Positions 8,222 to 18,800 of a DNA stretch of 28,279 nt are shown here, in pieces. Under the pieces are notes generated by a model. It saw nothing but the letters and a program-made list of their open reading frames with translations, had not been told where the DNA came from and did no database searches. Source of the stretch: Endotrypanum monterogeii (Eukaryota; Euglenozoa; Kinetoplastea; Trypanosomatida; Trypanosomatidae); contig CM007335.1 in the NCBI GenBank assembly GCA_000333855.2, forward strand, positions 466,783 to 495,061, given 5' to 3'. The position numbers were made by a program, and so were the translations under genes. Position 1 is the stretch's first letter, and each line of letters starts with the position of its first letter.

Positions 8222-8566
8222 ATGTTGGTGAAGGAAGACAGAAGAAAACGTCGATGGGGGAGAGGGAGGCAGGCGACGACGACAGCGGTCACCAGTAAAC
8301 GTCAACACCGTCGTCACCTCCTCCTCGGCGCACCCGATCTGAGGCTAAATTCCTGTTCCCTTCATGAATCCCTCCTGAATCAAACTCGCCTTTGATATTT
8401 TGGCCTTCGCGTGTCCCCTGCCCCCCCCCCTTGCACGGTGCAGACGCTATGCGTTCGGAGCTTTTGTCGCACAGGTGTAACGGTAAAGCCCGTAGACATT
8501 GGCTCGACTGGCGAAAGCGGCGAGAAAGACCTCGATGACGGAAACAGCGGTCGCCTGAGCGGGAGT

Positions 8567-11500
8567 TCAGTGCAAGGTTCTGGGCTGTGATGGCGTAGCC
8601 GATGCTGCGACTTCAAACCACTGCGGGTGTGCGGCCTGTAGGTTCGACATGATGTGTGACGCCACTGCCTCACCACCGGCCAGCTGAATGCAAAGTCCCT
8701 TCTCCGAAGATATATCCGGCTGGGTACCCAAGCTTAGAGAGGCTACGCGCGGTACTCGGTGAAAGACGTTCATGTTAGAGTGCGACGGAATTTTGACCTT
8801 GTGGTGATTGGTGCATCCCTTAGCCCGCAGCTGCCGCTCACGCAGCCACCGTCGCCAGCGCCAGCCACGACCAACTCGTTGGATCATGGTGGAGGCCTCC
8901 AGCGCTTGAAGACCCCACCGCTGCTGCTGCTCACTTTTTTGACGAAGCTCGCGCTCGTGGAGGTGGCGCAGCTTGTCGCACTTTCCCTGACGCCTTTCGC
9001 GGATGCGTTGTAAGTCACGAAGACTCACACGCTCTAGCGGTGTCTTGTAGTCGCCGAGGCGCCGCGCCGCAAATCCACGCCTCAGGTATGCCTCACAAAC
9101 ATCTCCGGTGCAGCGATCCAGAACGCTGCGTATGCCTACTGCATCTAGATTCATGGTCGATTCCTGCCGCGCGGTAGCAGTCGACAGCATCGCGGTCAGT
9201 TTGGGCGGAGAGCAGGGCGGCACCGAATGATTCACTGAGACGACACCGACGGAAAGCTCTGTGACCCCGTCGCAGACGTCGTCACGGACACGCACCTTCT
9301 CGGAGTGCTCAGCTGTGCATCCCGGAGATGTAATCGAATCCAACGTATCACGTATCGCGTCGAGTGATGCCCGTCGGGTAACAACAGCGCTGAGAACTCT
9401 CACGTCTCTGCAGCACCGTGCGGTGTGCAGCCTCGTCTGATAAGATCGATAACACCGCTGAATGCGCTGTGCGACTGCGTTCACCAACTCCGGGTGTGTG
9501 TGCAAAACCGAAGCTTCGTGTGTTGAAGGAAGTAGTGAATCACCGATCGTGCCCGCCTGCAGTGCCTTCGTTCCCAGAGATGATCGTGCTGCTGTTATCC
9601 ATAGCGTGCTGGTGGGCGTTAAGCCAGGTCGTTCACAGCTCCTGTCGGCGCTGCCGCCCCTGACTTCGACTACGGAGGCAGTGGCGGGGTGGCGGACGTC
9701 AAGCCTGCCCTCGTTAACCTCAAGAGAAGTGGCTGCAGAGGGTGCAACGCCGTTGAGTCTCCGAGATGCTGCGCTCGGGTGGTCGTTCCTAGTTTTTGAC
9801 ACAGCACGAGCGGTGTGAGCCCAACGCACCTGCCGAGAAGGTGGCGCACATCGACTCTCCTCCAACCGAGAGAGAGCGCTACGGTTAAGAGAGTCGCGTG
9901 CGGTTGATGCTGAGGTGACAGGGCTCGAAGGGGCGAAGGACAAACCACCGCCAGCGAAGTCAACAATTGAGCAGGTGTGTTTGGCCTCCCTCTGCTCGGC
10001 AGCCACGCGCTGCGCCGTGTCCTTGGCGCATGCGGCAGCGCGACGTGCCAACGCTTGTCGGGCCCAGTGCGCCCGTATTTGCCGCTGAAGTCGCAGTGCT
10101 GAGGCATCCCGAAGCTCCTCCTTGTCCAGGTAAGCCCGCTGCCGAGAGCCATGCTCTCGACGTAGGCGCACGGCGAGTCGCTGACGCCACCACCTCTGGA
10201 TGCGCACCACACGCAAACTCAGCGACAGTGAGCAGGCTAAGAGATCCGGCGGTAGTTCGGTCCAGTCCTCCACAGCAAGAAGTCTGTGGCTCAGGCGGCG
10301 CGCCGCCTGCGGTTGTGGAACCACTAAGTCCGCCGCTGCCGCAACGGAGGGGGCCACCGGTGTGAGAAAAGGCAACGATAGTGTTGAGGACAAGGCGGAG
10401 AGCGCCTGAGACGACCTGGTGCCCTCGCCGGTCGAAGTCCTGCTGGCGAGGCCGAACATCGTGGTTGGCGACGACATCAACGGTGCAGCTGAGGTGAAGG
10501 TGAGGGCCGCACTCGTTGAGACAGACCGTCTGGTGGAGGTATCCAATGCACACTTTAACCCCGTCGACATGCCCACAACTGTGCCACACGCCATGCGCTC
10601 CGTCCCTGCTGCGGCTGCCATCGCTTTGTCTAAGCCAGTGTTGTACATATTCGATATGTTGAGCGATGCTGACTGCGGCTTAGCAGCGACGCTCTTTTTC
10701 CAGGCCGGAACGAACATATCGCAGGGGCGAATGGGCCCAGACACCTCGCGGAGCGCATTGCAGAGAATTCTCTGTGTACGGTAACCTTGTGCCACAGCCG
10801 TGGCGCACCGAATGCCGTGTCGCGGGGGGCGTACACGGCCGTTCGACTCTGTGTGCTCTGCCGCCAGGAGAGCACCCCTCCGATCACCGCTCTCTCCACA
10901 GAGAGGGAAACATGCCGCGAATGTATTCACCTCGCCAGCCCGCTTCCCTACATCACACACCACCTCCACTGGAGCGGAGGTGCTGTCCATCGCCTGCAGC
11001 GTGCGCTGCCATGCCGCTAGCGTCTCCGCCAGAGAGCTGCTTTGGTTCCCATCCACCGTCACTGCTGCGTCTAGCGCAAGGTCGTCTTTGTGTTGCTTTT
11101 TTCCGGGCGGCCTTTTGGCGAGGTGCTCATGAACGAGAGCGTCAACGGCTGTGTTATATGTGTAATGTCCCGCATCACTCAGGCAGCCATGCCCTGACGT
11201 CTGCGAAGACGGCCTGTCCGATTTGGCGGGGGTCACCCCCGCCCCTTTTTCTCTGGTCCTCAAGCTCGCCTGCGCCTTCCCGTGGGGCGTATGACTCTTG
11301 GAGGAGCAGTCTGTGAAAGCTGGTTGCGTCCTGCCCGCTATATCAAGCAACCTGCCACCCTCCCCTCCAAGATCATTTGTCACGGCCATCCCCACACTCG
11401 AGACGGCGTCGATGGCAGCATCTGGGGAGCCCACGGTGGTTTCCACGGGAATCGCCGCCTCCACGGGTGGTTGTGCGAGTGCCGAATTGGGTCGACGCGT

Positions 11501-14146
11501 GCTCGAGCCGCAGCGCTCAGGAGAGCTTGGTATTTTTGACTCATCATCTTCGCGTGGGCTGACGCACGGCGGCTCATCGAGCTCTACAGGTACCCCGCCG
11601 CTGGCGTCGAGGGACTTCTTGTGGAAGTGCGGACGTGGGCTTGGCAGCGCGGAAAAATCTGAGACGAAGGGTTGGTGGGTGTCAACCTTCTTCACGAGAG
11701 CAGACAGCGTATCCGAGGCAGACGGGATCTGGAAAGATGTTGTGGCAGCGACGGGCGGTGTGATGTTGTGGATGTCATCGGCAGGAACGCAGCGCGTGCC
11801 TCTGTCTCCCTGACTCCCAGAGCACCAATTTGAGGGCAGAAGAAGGGCAGCAGTGGTCACCGCGGCTGTTGTAGTCGTGTCAGGAGCGGTCGGTGCCGAC
11901 CTCGACGGCAGAGGCCCTTCTTCCGGAGCGTGAGATTTTTCACTGACGTCTAGGACACGGCGCTGTTGGCAACGAAGAGAGTCACACGTGTTACACTCCA
12001 CGATGTCGCATACATGAGGACAGACAGCACACAGCTCCCGCCGACTGTCCAATAATCTCCACAATAACCTCATCTCCTTGGCATGAGACTCGGAAGCTGT
12101 CAGCCGCTTTTCACAAACCGAGCGGAGCTCGTGAAGCTGATGCAGTGCATTTGCACTGATCTGTTTCAACGGACCAGCGACTGCAGCAGCCGACGCCATA
12201 GATGTATCCACAGATGACAGGAGAAGCGGTGAAGCTCGCTTCTCTGTCTCATCAGCCGAGGAGATGGATCGGTTTGGCTGAGGGGACGTGCCCCCTGCAG
12301 TAGGCGAGGTGATCCGCACTGAGCTCTCGTCGTAGTCACCGCCCGCGCCTCTCTCCATATTCAAGTGTGCACTGAGCGTTGGTTCCACACCGCTTCTCAT
12401 GAGGACCTCGCGTGTGCAGAAGGGTAGACGCGAAAAAGTTGCTTCGTTGCACTGGACCAGCGTCTGAGCGCAGCGCTGCTGCTGTTCCTTCAAACTATCC
12501 TTCGCAAACAGTACTGTCTGCCTCGCAGCATGTACTGCACGAGCTGTGTTGACAGCAGCAACCGACGCTGTAGACGCCGCCCCCGAGGACTCTGTCAGCG
12601 GGGGAAGCGGGCCACCCGCTGTGGGGCCGGATCGCAGTACAATGTGCACCGAAGCCGCGCTGGGATCTGCCGGGTACTCCCGCCGAGGCGTCATCAATGA
12701 GGCAAAGGAAGCATTTGGGGCTGTATGCGTGTCGTCCTCGAGCAAACCCGCGACCCCTTTCAGCTCTGGTAACACCGAAGAAGTCACCGTGTTGACTGCA
12801 GAGGATCCCGTGGCAGTGGTACTTGTGGAGATTGAGAGCTCACAGCGCTGCGGCGTGGGCGCACCCGCTGGAGTGAGCGACGACCGCGCTGGAGGCGATC
12901 TGTGGGAGTCGCTCTCGCCCGCTTGCGACCTGCCAGCGTAGTTGTTTCCCGAATAAAGGGGCGCGTCTTCTTGGGGCAACGTGCCGTGCGGCTGCCCCCC
13001 GCCACGACTGGCCTCATTGTCAGCTATCCCTCTGACCTTGACCCCAAAACCTGGTTGAACACCCATCGGCTGCGGTTGGCTTTGCGGAGAGGGGGCGGCA
13101 GCAACGGCAAAAAAGGATGCATGGGTGCTCCTGGAGGGAGAGCGGCCCGACGTTGCCAAGGGCAACAATCTCGCACCCGCGTTACAGCAACGGGCAAAGG
13201 ACTGTCCACCACTGGCACGGTCGCGCACCGGTGACAATGAGGGCGGTGGCAGAAAACTGGGCAGGTTTTCCAAGACCGGGTATGCTCCCTCTTGGTGGGC
13301 GCGGCTCGATAGTCCCCACACACTGGAGACCGGAAAGAAGCCAGGTGACGTTGTGGCGTGTTCGCTTCCCGCAAAGGGTGAGGGACGGGCAGCACGGGGC
13401 AGCGAGCATACGGCATTGGGCACCTGCGCGCAGCCATCCTGCTCAGAATCGCTAACACGTGGTATAGGCCTCAACGTCATGGGCGCGGGGCGGGGCAGTC
13501 GTTGCAGCTGGCATCTGAGCATGTCGATGCTCCCCGACCTCCGATTCTTGCCCCGTCCCTCGTCCCTGTCATCCCTAGATGCCTGACTCAGTGTTTGGGG
13601 GAAACAGTCGTTGTCACGGTCCCACCCGGCTTGCATGGTAGTCTCTAGTCTCTTCTGCAGTTGTGTTGTGCGGTCTGTCAGAGCGGAGAATGTGCGGCAG
13701 TCCTCGTCGCTGCGTAGCACCAGTGACGTGCGCCGCGAATTCGATACTGCACTCTGATAAAGAGAGGGGTAAGACCCCTCAATGGTCGAGCTGGCCGCTT
13801 TCTCGCTGAATACACTCGATGTGTCGCCAGCCATGAACGGCGCAGAAGTAACCGCACTTAGAACGGACTTTTTTGATACCGGGGCCAACGCTGCCGTCGG
13901 CGCGGCTGCCGCGCAGCCCAAGCGGATACCCTCCAGGGCTGCTCGGCACAATTGCAGACACTGCTGCACCTCGTGAAAACGCCTCCCTGCAAACATCGCC
14001 TGCGCTATCACGTGGGCACGGCGGGCATAGTCAAATGTAGCAAAGACGACATCGTCTGTGTTGACGTCCTCGTCCAGGCGCAGAGAGAGAAGGTTCGTGA
14101 GCTGAATCGACAAGGAGTCGATCTCCCTCACACCGACCGCGGTCAT
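8567..14146 (-). CDS. Large IQ-motif protein with a cysteine cluster, function unknown
   Basis: A 1859-residue protein, the largest here, not recognised by name. Residues about 1-95 form a Leu/Ala/Arg-rich helical segment (IQLTNLLSLRLDED, then FDYARRAHVIAQAMFAGRRF) reminiscent of a small helical bundle. Most of the next 1200 residues is Ser/Pro/Thr/Ala-rich and probably disordered. It is broken near residues 700-725 by a Cys cluster (CAVCPHVC then CNTCDSLRC; six Cys), preceded by a helical stretch. IQ motifs, known calmodulin or myosin-light-chain binding sites, appear at about 1316 (RIQRWWRQRL), 1350 (LRLQRQIRAHWARQAL), 1560 (AQRIQRCYRSYQTRL) and 1754 (TMIQRVGRGWRWRRWLR). A charged coiled-coil-like helix precedes the last one. 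These features suggest a cytoskeletal or flagellar scaffold, but that is inference. The true ATG is at 14146; the frame can be extended six codons only to a GTG. Confidence 0.9.
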   Translation of the reverse strand: MTAVGVREIDSLSIQLTNLLSLRLDEDVNTDDVVFATFDYARRAHVIAQAMFAGRRFHEVQQCLQLCRAALEGIRLGCAAAAPTAALAPVSKKSVLSAVTSAPFMAGDTSSVFSEKAASSTIEGSYPSLYQSAVSNSRRTSLVLRSDEDCRTFSALTDRTTQLQKRLETTMQAGWDRDNDCFPQTLSQASRDDRDEGRGKNRRSGSIDMLRCQLQRLPRPAPMTLRPIPRVSDSEQDGCAQVPNAVCSLPRAARPSPFAGSEHATTSPGFFPVSSVWGLSSRAHQEGAYPVLENLPSFLPPPSLSPVRDRASGGQSFARCCNAGARLLPLATSGRSPSRSTHASFFAVAAAPSPQSQPQPMGVQPGFGVKVRGIADNEASRGGGQPHGTLPQEDAPLYSGNNYAGRSQAGESDSHRSPPARSSLTPAGAPTPQRCELSISTSTTATGSSAVNTVTSSVLPELKGVAGLLEDDTHTAPNASFASLMTPRREYPADPSAASVHIVLRSGPTAGGPLPPLTESSGAASTASVAAVNTARAVHAARQTVLFAKDSLKEQQQRCAQTLVQCNEATFSRLPFCTREVLMRSGVEPTLSAHLNMERGAGGDYDESSVRITSPTAGGTSPQPNRSISSADETEKRASPLLLSSVDTSMASAAAVAGPLKQISANALHQLHELRSVCEKRLTASESHAKEMRLLWRLLDSRRELCAVCPHVCDIVECNTCDSLRCQQRRVLDVSEKSHAPEEGPLPSRSAPTAPDTTTTAAVTTAALLLPSNWCSGSQGDRGTRCVPADDIHNITPPVAATTSFQIPSASDTLSALVKKVDTHQPFVSDFSALPSPRPHFHKKSLDASGGVPVELDEPPCVSPREDDESKIPSSPERCGSSTRRPNSALAQPPVEAAIPVETTVGSPDAAIDAVSSVGMAVTNDLGGEGGRLLDIAGRTQPAFTDCSSKSHTPHGKAQASLRTREKGAGVTPAKSDRPSSQTSGHGCLSDAGHYTYNTAVDALVHEHLAKRPPGKKQHKDDLALDAAVTVDGNQSSSLAETLAAWQRTLQAMDSTSAPVEVVCDVGKRAGEVNTFAACFPLCGESGDRRGALLAAEHTESNGRVRPPRHGIRCATAVAQGYRTQRILCNALREVSGPIRPCDMFVPAWKKSVAAKPQSASLNISNMYNTGLDKAMAAAAGTERMACGTVVGMSTGLKCALDTSTRRSVSTSAALTFTSAAPLMSSPTTMFGLASRTSTGEGTRSSQALSALSSTLSLPFLTPVAPSVAAAADLVVPQPQAARRLSHRLLAVEDWTELPPDLLACSLSLSLRVVRIQRWWRQRLAVRLRREHGSRQRAYLDKEELRDASALRLQRQIRAHWARQALARRAAACAKDTAQRVAAEQREAKHTCSIVDFAGGGLSFAPSSPVTSASTARDSLNRSALSRLEESRCAPPSRQVRWAHTARAVSKTRNDHPSAASRRLNGVAPSAATSLEVNEGRLDVRHPATASVVEVRGGSADRSCERPGLTPTSTLWITAARSSLGTKALQAGTIGDSLLPSTHEASVLHTHPELVNAVAQRIQRCYRSYQTRLHTARCCRDVRVLSAVVTRRASLDAIRDTLDSITSPGCTAEHSEKVRVRDDVCDGVTELSVGVVSVNHSVPPCSPPKLTAMLSTATARQESTMNLDAVGIRSVLDRCTGDVCEAYLRRGFAARRLGDYKTPLERVSLRDLQRIRERRQGKCDKLRHLHERELRQKSEQQQRWGLQALEASTMIQRVGRGWRWRRWLRERQLRAKGCTNHHKVKIPSHSNMNVFHRVPRVASLSLGTQPDISSEKGLCIQLAGGEAVASHIMSNLQAAHPQWFEVAASATPSQPRTLH

Positions 14147-14175
14147 ACGTGCGAGCGCTTGCACGCCAGGGCAAA

Positions 14176-14177
14176 CT
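14176..14177 (-). promoter_or_regulatory. Candidate spliced-leader acceptor of the IQ-motif gene
   Basis: A 66-bp uninterrupted pyrimidine tract on the minus strand (14245-14180) ends CTCGTAG with the AG at 14177-14176. The predicted leader is 29 nt with no upstream ATG. This is one of the strongest acceptor predictions in the window. Confidence 0.55.
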
Positions 14178-14179
14178 AC

Positions 14180-14245
14180 GAGGAGGAGGAGGAGGGGAGG
14201 AGGGGGGAGGAGGGAGGAGGGGGGAGGAGGGAGGAGGGGGAGGAG
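14180..14245. repeat. GGA/GGGA purine tract (polypyrimidine on the sense strand)
   Basis: From 14180 to 14245 the plus strand is only G and A in GGA and GGGGA-type units. It is the pyrimidine tract for the IQ-gene acceptor. The G-rich strand, which is the template strand here, has many runs of three or more G and could form a quadruplex. Confidence 0.9.
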
Positions 14246-15822
14246 CGATGGAAGAGTCCTGGGTAAACTAGACGATACGAAGCCTCGAGCTACGGCTCAA
14301 TACCACCATGGATAGAGCTGCGGAATGGCCTTAATATTCTTTGGTAGTGGTACCGGTAGGGGTTGCGCGCGAAGGGCAAAAAAAGACGAGCGATGTGAAT
14401 CGTTGAGTTGAAAAAAAAAAGGCGACCGAATCCTGCACGCCTGGGATCCGCGAACCTGGGATTGGAATTGTGTGGGTGGCCGTGCACCTTTATTATTTTT
14501 TTTTTTTGCTACTGAGCCCCTTCCCCCTTTCCTTCACTTCCCTCTTCCTCAGCACACACACACACACACACAAAGATAACCCTGCGCTGCGAGACACAGA
14601 TAGAGGCTGCAGCCATATCGTATCCGAGAGTACCGGCGAAAGAAAAAGAGAGAAAAAAAAAAAGAGAAGTAAGTGAGTAGGAATTGCCAAGATACTGCCG
14701 ATACAGTGCGCACGCAGCACAACGAAACGCCAAGGCATCACTCCAAAGTGTGACCATCGGACGTGAACATTCAGCGCCGACGACGTCAAACACAAGCTTG
14801 TTGACATGGAGGAGCGTGCACCGTCACGTTCACGCATGTCTCCGGGGAAAGAGGAAGAGGATGCATATACCCCCTTCCCCTCCACCTCATTACACCGAAA
14901 CCTTCTCGACCTCTTTTTTTTTTTGTGTGTGTGGTCTCTGTTAAGTCGACATTATCGGGTGCGTGACGCTCGCGTGATGAGACAGGTGCACATGAACGCA
15001 CGCACAGGAGCACGCGACTGAGCACTTTCTTCCACTTTTCACAGATGCCTATCCCCATAAGACGTCGACAGGCGTGGCAAACCCAAAAAAAATGCAGGCT
15101 CAAGACAGGAAAGCGAGGAGAAAAGCAATTCCCCCCCCCCCGCTGTAGATTCACCACATCCGTTGTGTTGCCACTCCTTGTATGCCTTCTTTCTTTTCGT
15201 TTTTGTTTAAATTAATGAGATGGGAAAAGAGAAAAAGGAGGGCATTGTGTGAGTGAGAAGATCAAAGCGGTGCAGCCCGGAAAGAAGAAAAGTGTGTCTG
15301 TGTCTGTGTGTGTGTGTGTGCCTGTGTGTCTGTGTGGGAGGGGGAGTTGAAACATGCAGACGTGTAAATTAGTACCCACTGAGCCGCACTGCCCACCCGC
15401 AGACCTCCCACATACAGTCCATGAAAAAAAAAAAAATGGGTATGGACGATAGCAAAGGCAGCGACGGGGACAACGACGGTGGCAAATGCGATGCAGCTGC
15501 AGATGAGCAATCCAGGCAGGGAATATGATTGACAGGGAGGCAAGATACACAGACACGCACACCAGCAATAATAATAATAAAAATACAAAAAAAAAAAGAC
15601 ACGCATACGATAAGCAGGCCGCACTTGGCCACTCAGAGTCGACACCGCTGCCATTACCCACCCCACTTACACCCGACATAACACAGAGGTCACCCACATC
15701 TTCGTGGACCACAATCTGCAATCTCCCATCTAGAAAATATCCACGCAAGCACAAAGCGCGAGAAAGACAAACGCCTCGGCGCGGGCCAACACACGCAACG
15801 CATCCTGTTCAAAGCACTGTAC

Positions 15823-18800
15823 TTAGAACAAAAGTTGCGGCAGCTTCGGTAGCCACCGAGCAAGTTTCTGACCGGCGAACTGCGCCACTTGCATTCCTAG
15901 GCTCATGTGTACGCGTCGCTTTCGGGCGGCGACCTTCTTGTTCTTCGAAGCTGCGCGTGAGCCAACCAGCCGCTTGCCCACACCCCGCGAAGCATGTTCG
16001 GACGATGACGTACCACCAAACGAGTCAGTGGGCCGACGCCTGCTAGGCGGCGGCGTCTCGTGCTGGCAGGCGTGCACCCGGTACGTCGACGTGCCGTTTG
16101 CGGACGCCTCTAACCTCAGCTGCGGTTGACGAAGCGCTGGCAACTCCACCCCACCCGTGATACTGGACGATCGCTGTTCTTTCTGAATGGAGTTGATGAG
16201 CACACGCTCATACTCCTGAAATGTTTTATCAAATTTGTCGAGGTCTGTCAACCACATTTTCACCGGTGTTGTCCTCTTTAATTCGTCGATCTGCGCCTGC
16301 GTCTTGGCAATGTCCTGCTGCAGCTTCTCTGTGCTTGTGCGAGTGAAAAATGTGATGGGTTTCTTCAAGATATAGTCGAAGCCCTCATCCACGCGGACGA
16401 GGCCTAGCTTGACGCATGTCTTGACGAGCGTGTCGTCCGTCGCGTGAAGGAAGTCGATCTGACCCTGTCGGAAATGCTCCACAAACTTTCGTGTCGACTG
16501 CAGGCGGGCGAGATCCATCTCCATGAGGCCGATCTTGCGGGTGCGCCGGCGCTTGTACAAGTCGAGGCGGCGGTCGTAGTGCCACTGCAGCACGGGCGCG
16601 AGATTCGAGTCGATGGGGCTAAGCGTGCCGGTTGGTGAGAAAACCGTGCCGTTGATGTAGATGCGCTGAGCCAGTCCTAGGTCAGTCTCGCACTCCGCCC
16701 ACGTCGTCAGCGCCCCATCACGGACAATCAGGTCGATGTCGATGTGGTTGGCACCAGAGTAGTCGGCGATGCGCTGCACGACATCTGAGCTAGCAAGAGA
16801 TGAGACATGCATGCGGAATGCCTCAATACTTGTCATCCACGGCACTTCAGATATGTGGAAGCGACCATTGGGGTGCGCTGTATATTTTCCTACTGCGATG
16901 AACTCGTTGTCTGGGCCGCGTCGCACGGTGCCCTGAAAGCCCACCGCCCACGGCACGAGGTCGCGCACCACCTGCTTCGCGGACGCCCCGTTGATCATAG
17001 ATCGCACCGCGGTCGAGACGTCAAGGGGGTGGAAGGGTGGAATTGTCGTGGCGAACCCGAAGCCGATACCGACGGCGCCGTTGCACAGAAGCATCGGCAG
17101 AATTGGAACGTAGTGGTGCGGCTCCACAGGGGTGCCCTCCTCATCCATCGAATCCAGCAGGGGATCATCCTCCTCGGGAAACAGGAGCCGGGCAAAACGA
17201 CTCAGCTTAGTGAAGATGTAGCGCGGCGCGGCGTGATCGTTACCGAGCTGCTGTCGAGACCCGAACTGACCCTCTGGCACCAACAAATTGATGTTGTTGC
17301 CGCCGGTAAAATTTTGCGCCATCTTCACAATCGTCTCTTGCAAAGAGGCCTCGCCGTGGTGAAACGCCGACACCTCCGAAATGTAGCCTGACAGCTGCGC
17401 CACCTTAGCGGCTTCAGTGTTGTGACGTCGCAGTAACGCCCATAGGATCTTCCGCTGCGACGGCTTCAGCCCATCCACACAGTGCGGGATGGCGCGGGCG
17501 TTTCCGACGAGCGCGAAGTGAACCATTTCCTTGTGCACAAACTCTGGAATGGAAAGCGTCTTCTTGCTTCGGTCGATGTCGATCTCGCCCTGGAACGCGT
17601 TGGCCTTGGTCATCCACTCCTTGCGCCACTCTACCTCCGCTGTGTCGAAGACGCTGTCGAGAAGCCGGTGGTCCTTGGGATCGACTACCAGCTGCATAAC
17701 GTTTTTTTCCATGTCCGAAAAGTACTCCTTACCCTCTGCCGTGGTCGATGTGCCGAGACCTTTGTAATATTTGGCCGTGTAGCGCGCGTTCGGGTTAACA
17801 CGCTGCCAGCGATGGAAATCGCGAAAGCTGTGAAAGGCAACCACCTCCTTCGCCCTCCCGTTCACCTTGATCTTCACAATAGGCGTGGAGAAGAGGGAAA
17901 TGTAGCCTGGGTTGTTCTGGAGTAGTGTCGGCCACAGCGACTCGAAGGCGTTGATGACCAGACCCTTGATGTGCGAGCCGTCCGCGTCCTGATCGGTCAT
18001 GATGAGCAGTCGCTGATACCGCAGCTCAGCCGGCGTCCGGTACTCCTTTCCAATCTCTAGTCCCAGGGCAAGAAAGAGGTCTTGCAGCTCCTTGCAGGCT
18101 TTGAGTCGCTTCAGGTTTTTGTTGCGCACGTTCAGCAGCTTCCCGCGCAGCGGGAACACACCACAGAACTTCTTTTGTTCACTTGTGAGCGAGTTGAGGG
18201 CGAGTGCCTTGGCGGAGTCACCCTCCGTAATGATGAGTGTGCGAACGTTTCTGCCATCTGGTCGCGACGAGGTGGCGTCGACGAGCTTTGTAATTGAAGA
18301 GATGAGACTCTTACTGCTCAGCCGCCGACCGGCGCCGATCTCCTTGTTGAGCTCATTCGCCAGCTGATCGTTCAAACTGTTCACGTGTGCCTCCAAAAAG
18401 GGCATCGTCTCGAGGTACTTCTCCAGCGTATTTCTCGGGACCCGCGGCATCGTCACGCTCGACACGAGTCGTGCTTTACTTTGTGAGTCGAACTTGGGCT
18501 GTGTCTGGATGAGAAATACGAGCACTGTGAAGTGTCGCTGAACCCGGTTGGTGTCGACGATCTTTCCTTCTCTTTTGAAGTTTTTGCTGAGCGAGTCAAG
18601 GGAAGAGTCAAGAATGTCTATGGCAGCGTTGCAATGCGTGCCCCCGTTGTAGGTGACCACGCCGTTCACGACACCAACAATGCGCTTCGGGCTCTGCGTC
18701 AGTTGCGGCACATACGCGATGCTGCCGTTGGCGCTGGTGTGCACAAATGCCTCCGGCGGCATAGCCCCATCTGGACCGGGCAGCGAGTAGAGTCTCGCGT

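Larger units (their letters stand above)
7343..8566. other. Intergenic spacer between the IQ-motif gene and the C2H2-finger gene
   Basis: A 1.2-kb non-coding spacer. It contains a short hairpin at 7729-7747 (CCGATAA, loop TGTTG, TTATCGG), a G-run near 7837-7848, T-runs, repeated TTCCC units at about 8095-8116 followed by a T-run to 8130, and an AT-rich microsatellite at 8166-8221. Open frames are short and on mixed strands, and I see no gene. Confidence 0.65.
14147..15822. other. Intergenic spacer between topoisomerase II and the IQ-motif gene
   Basis: This 1.7-kb spacer holds the topoisomerase 3' UTR and the IQ-gene leader. Features seen are the GGA tract at 14180-14245, (AC)n at 14552-14572, several A- or T-runs (14411-14420, 14501-14509, 15423-15435), a C-run near 15131-15140 and (TG)n with variants at about 15292-15336. 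Open frames of 60-180 codons exist on both strands but consist of repeats and low-complexity residues. I see no gene. Confidence 0.65.

Noticed and set aside
13125..13586. Plus-strand open frame of 153 codons inside the IQ-motif gene
   Set aside because: Antisense shadow of a GC-rich coding frame; composition follows the complementary strand.
14147..14164. Six-codon extension of the IQ-motif protein
   Set aside because: It would need a GTG start; the ATG at 14146 follows a strong acceptor directly.
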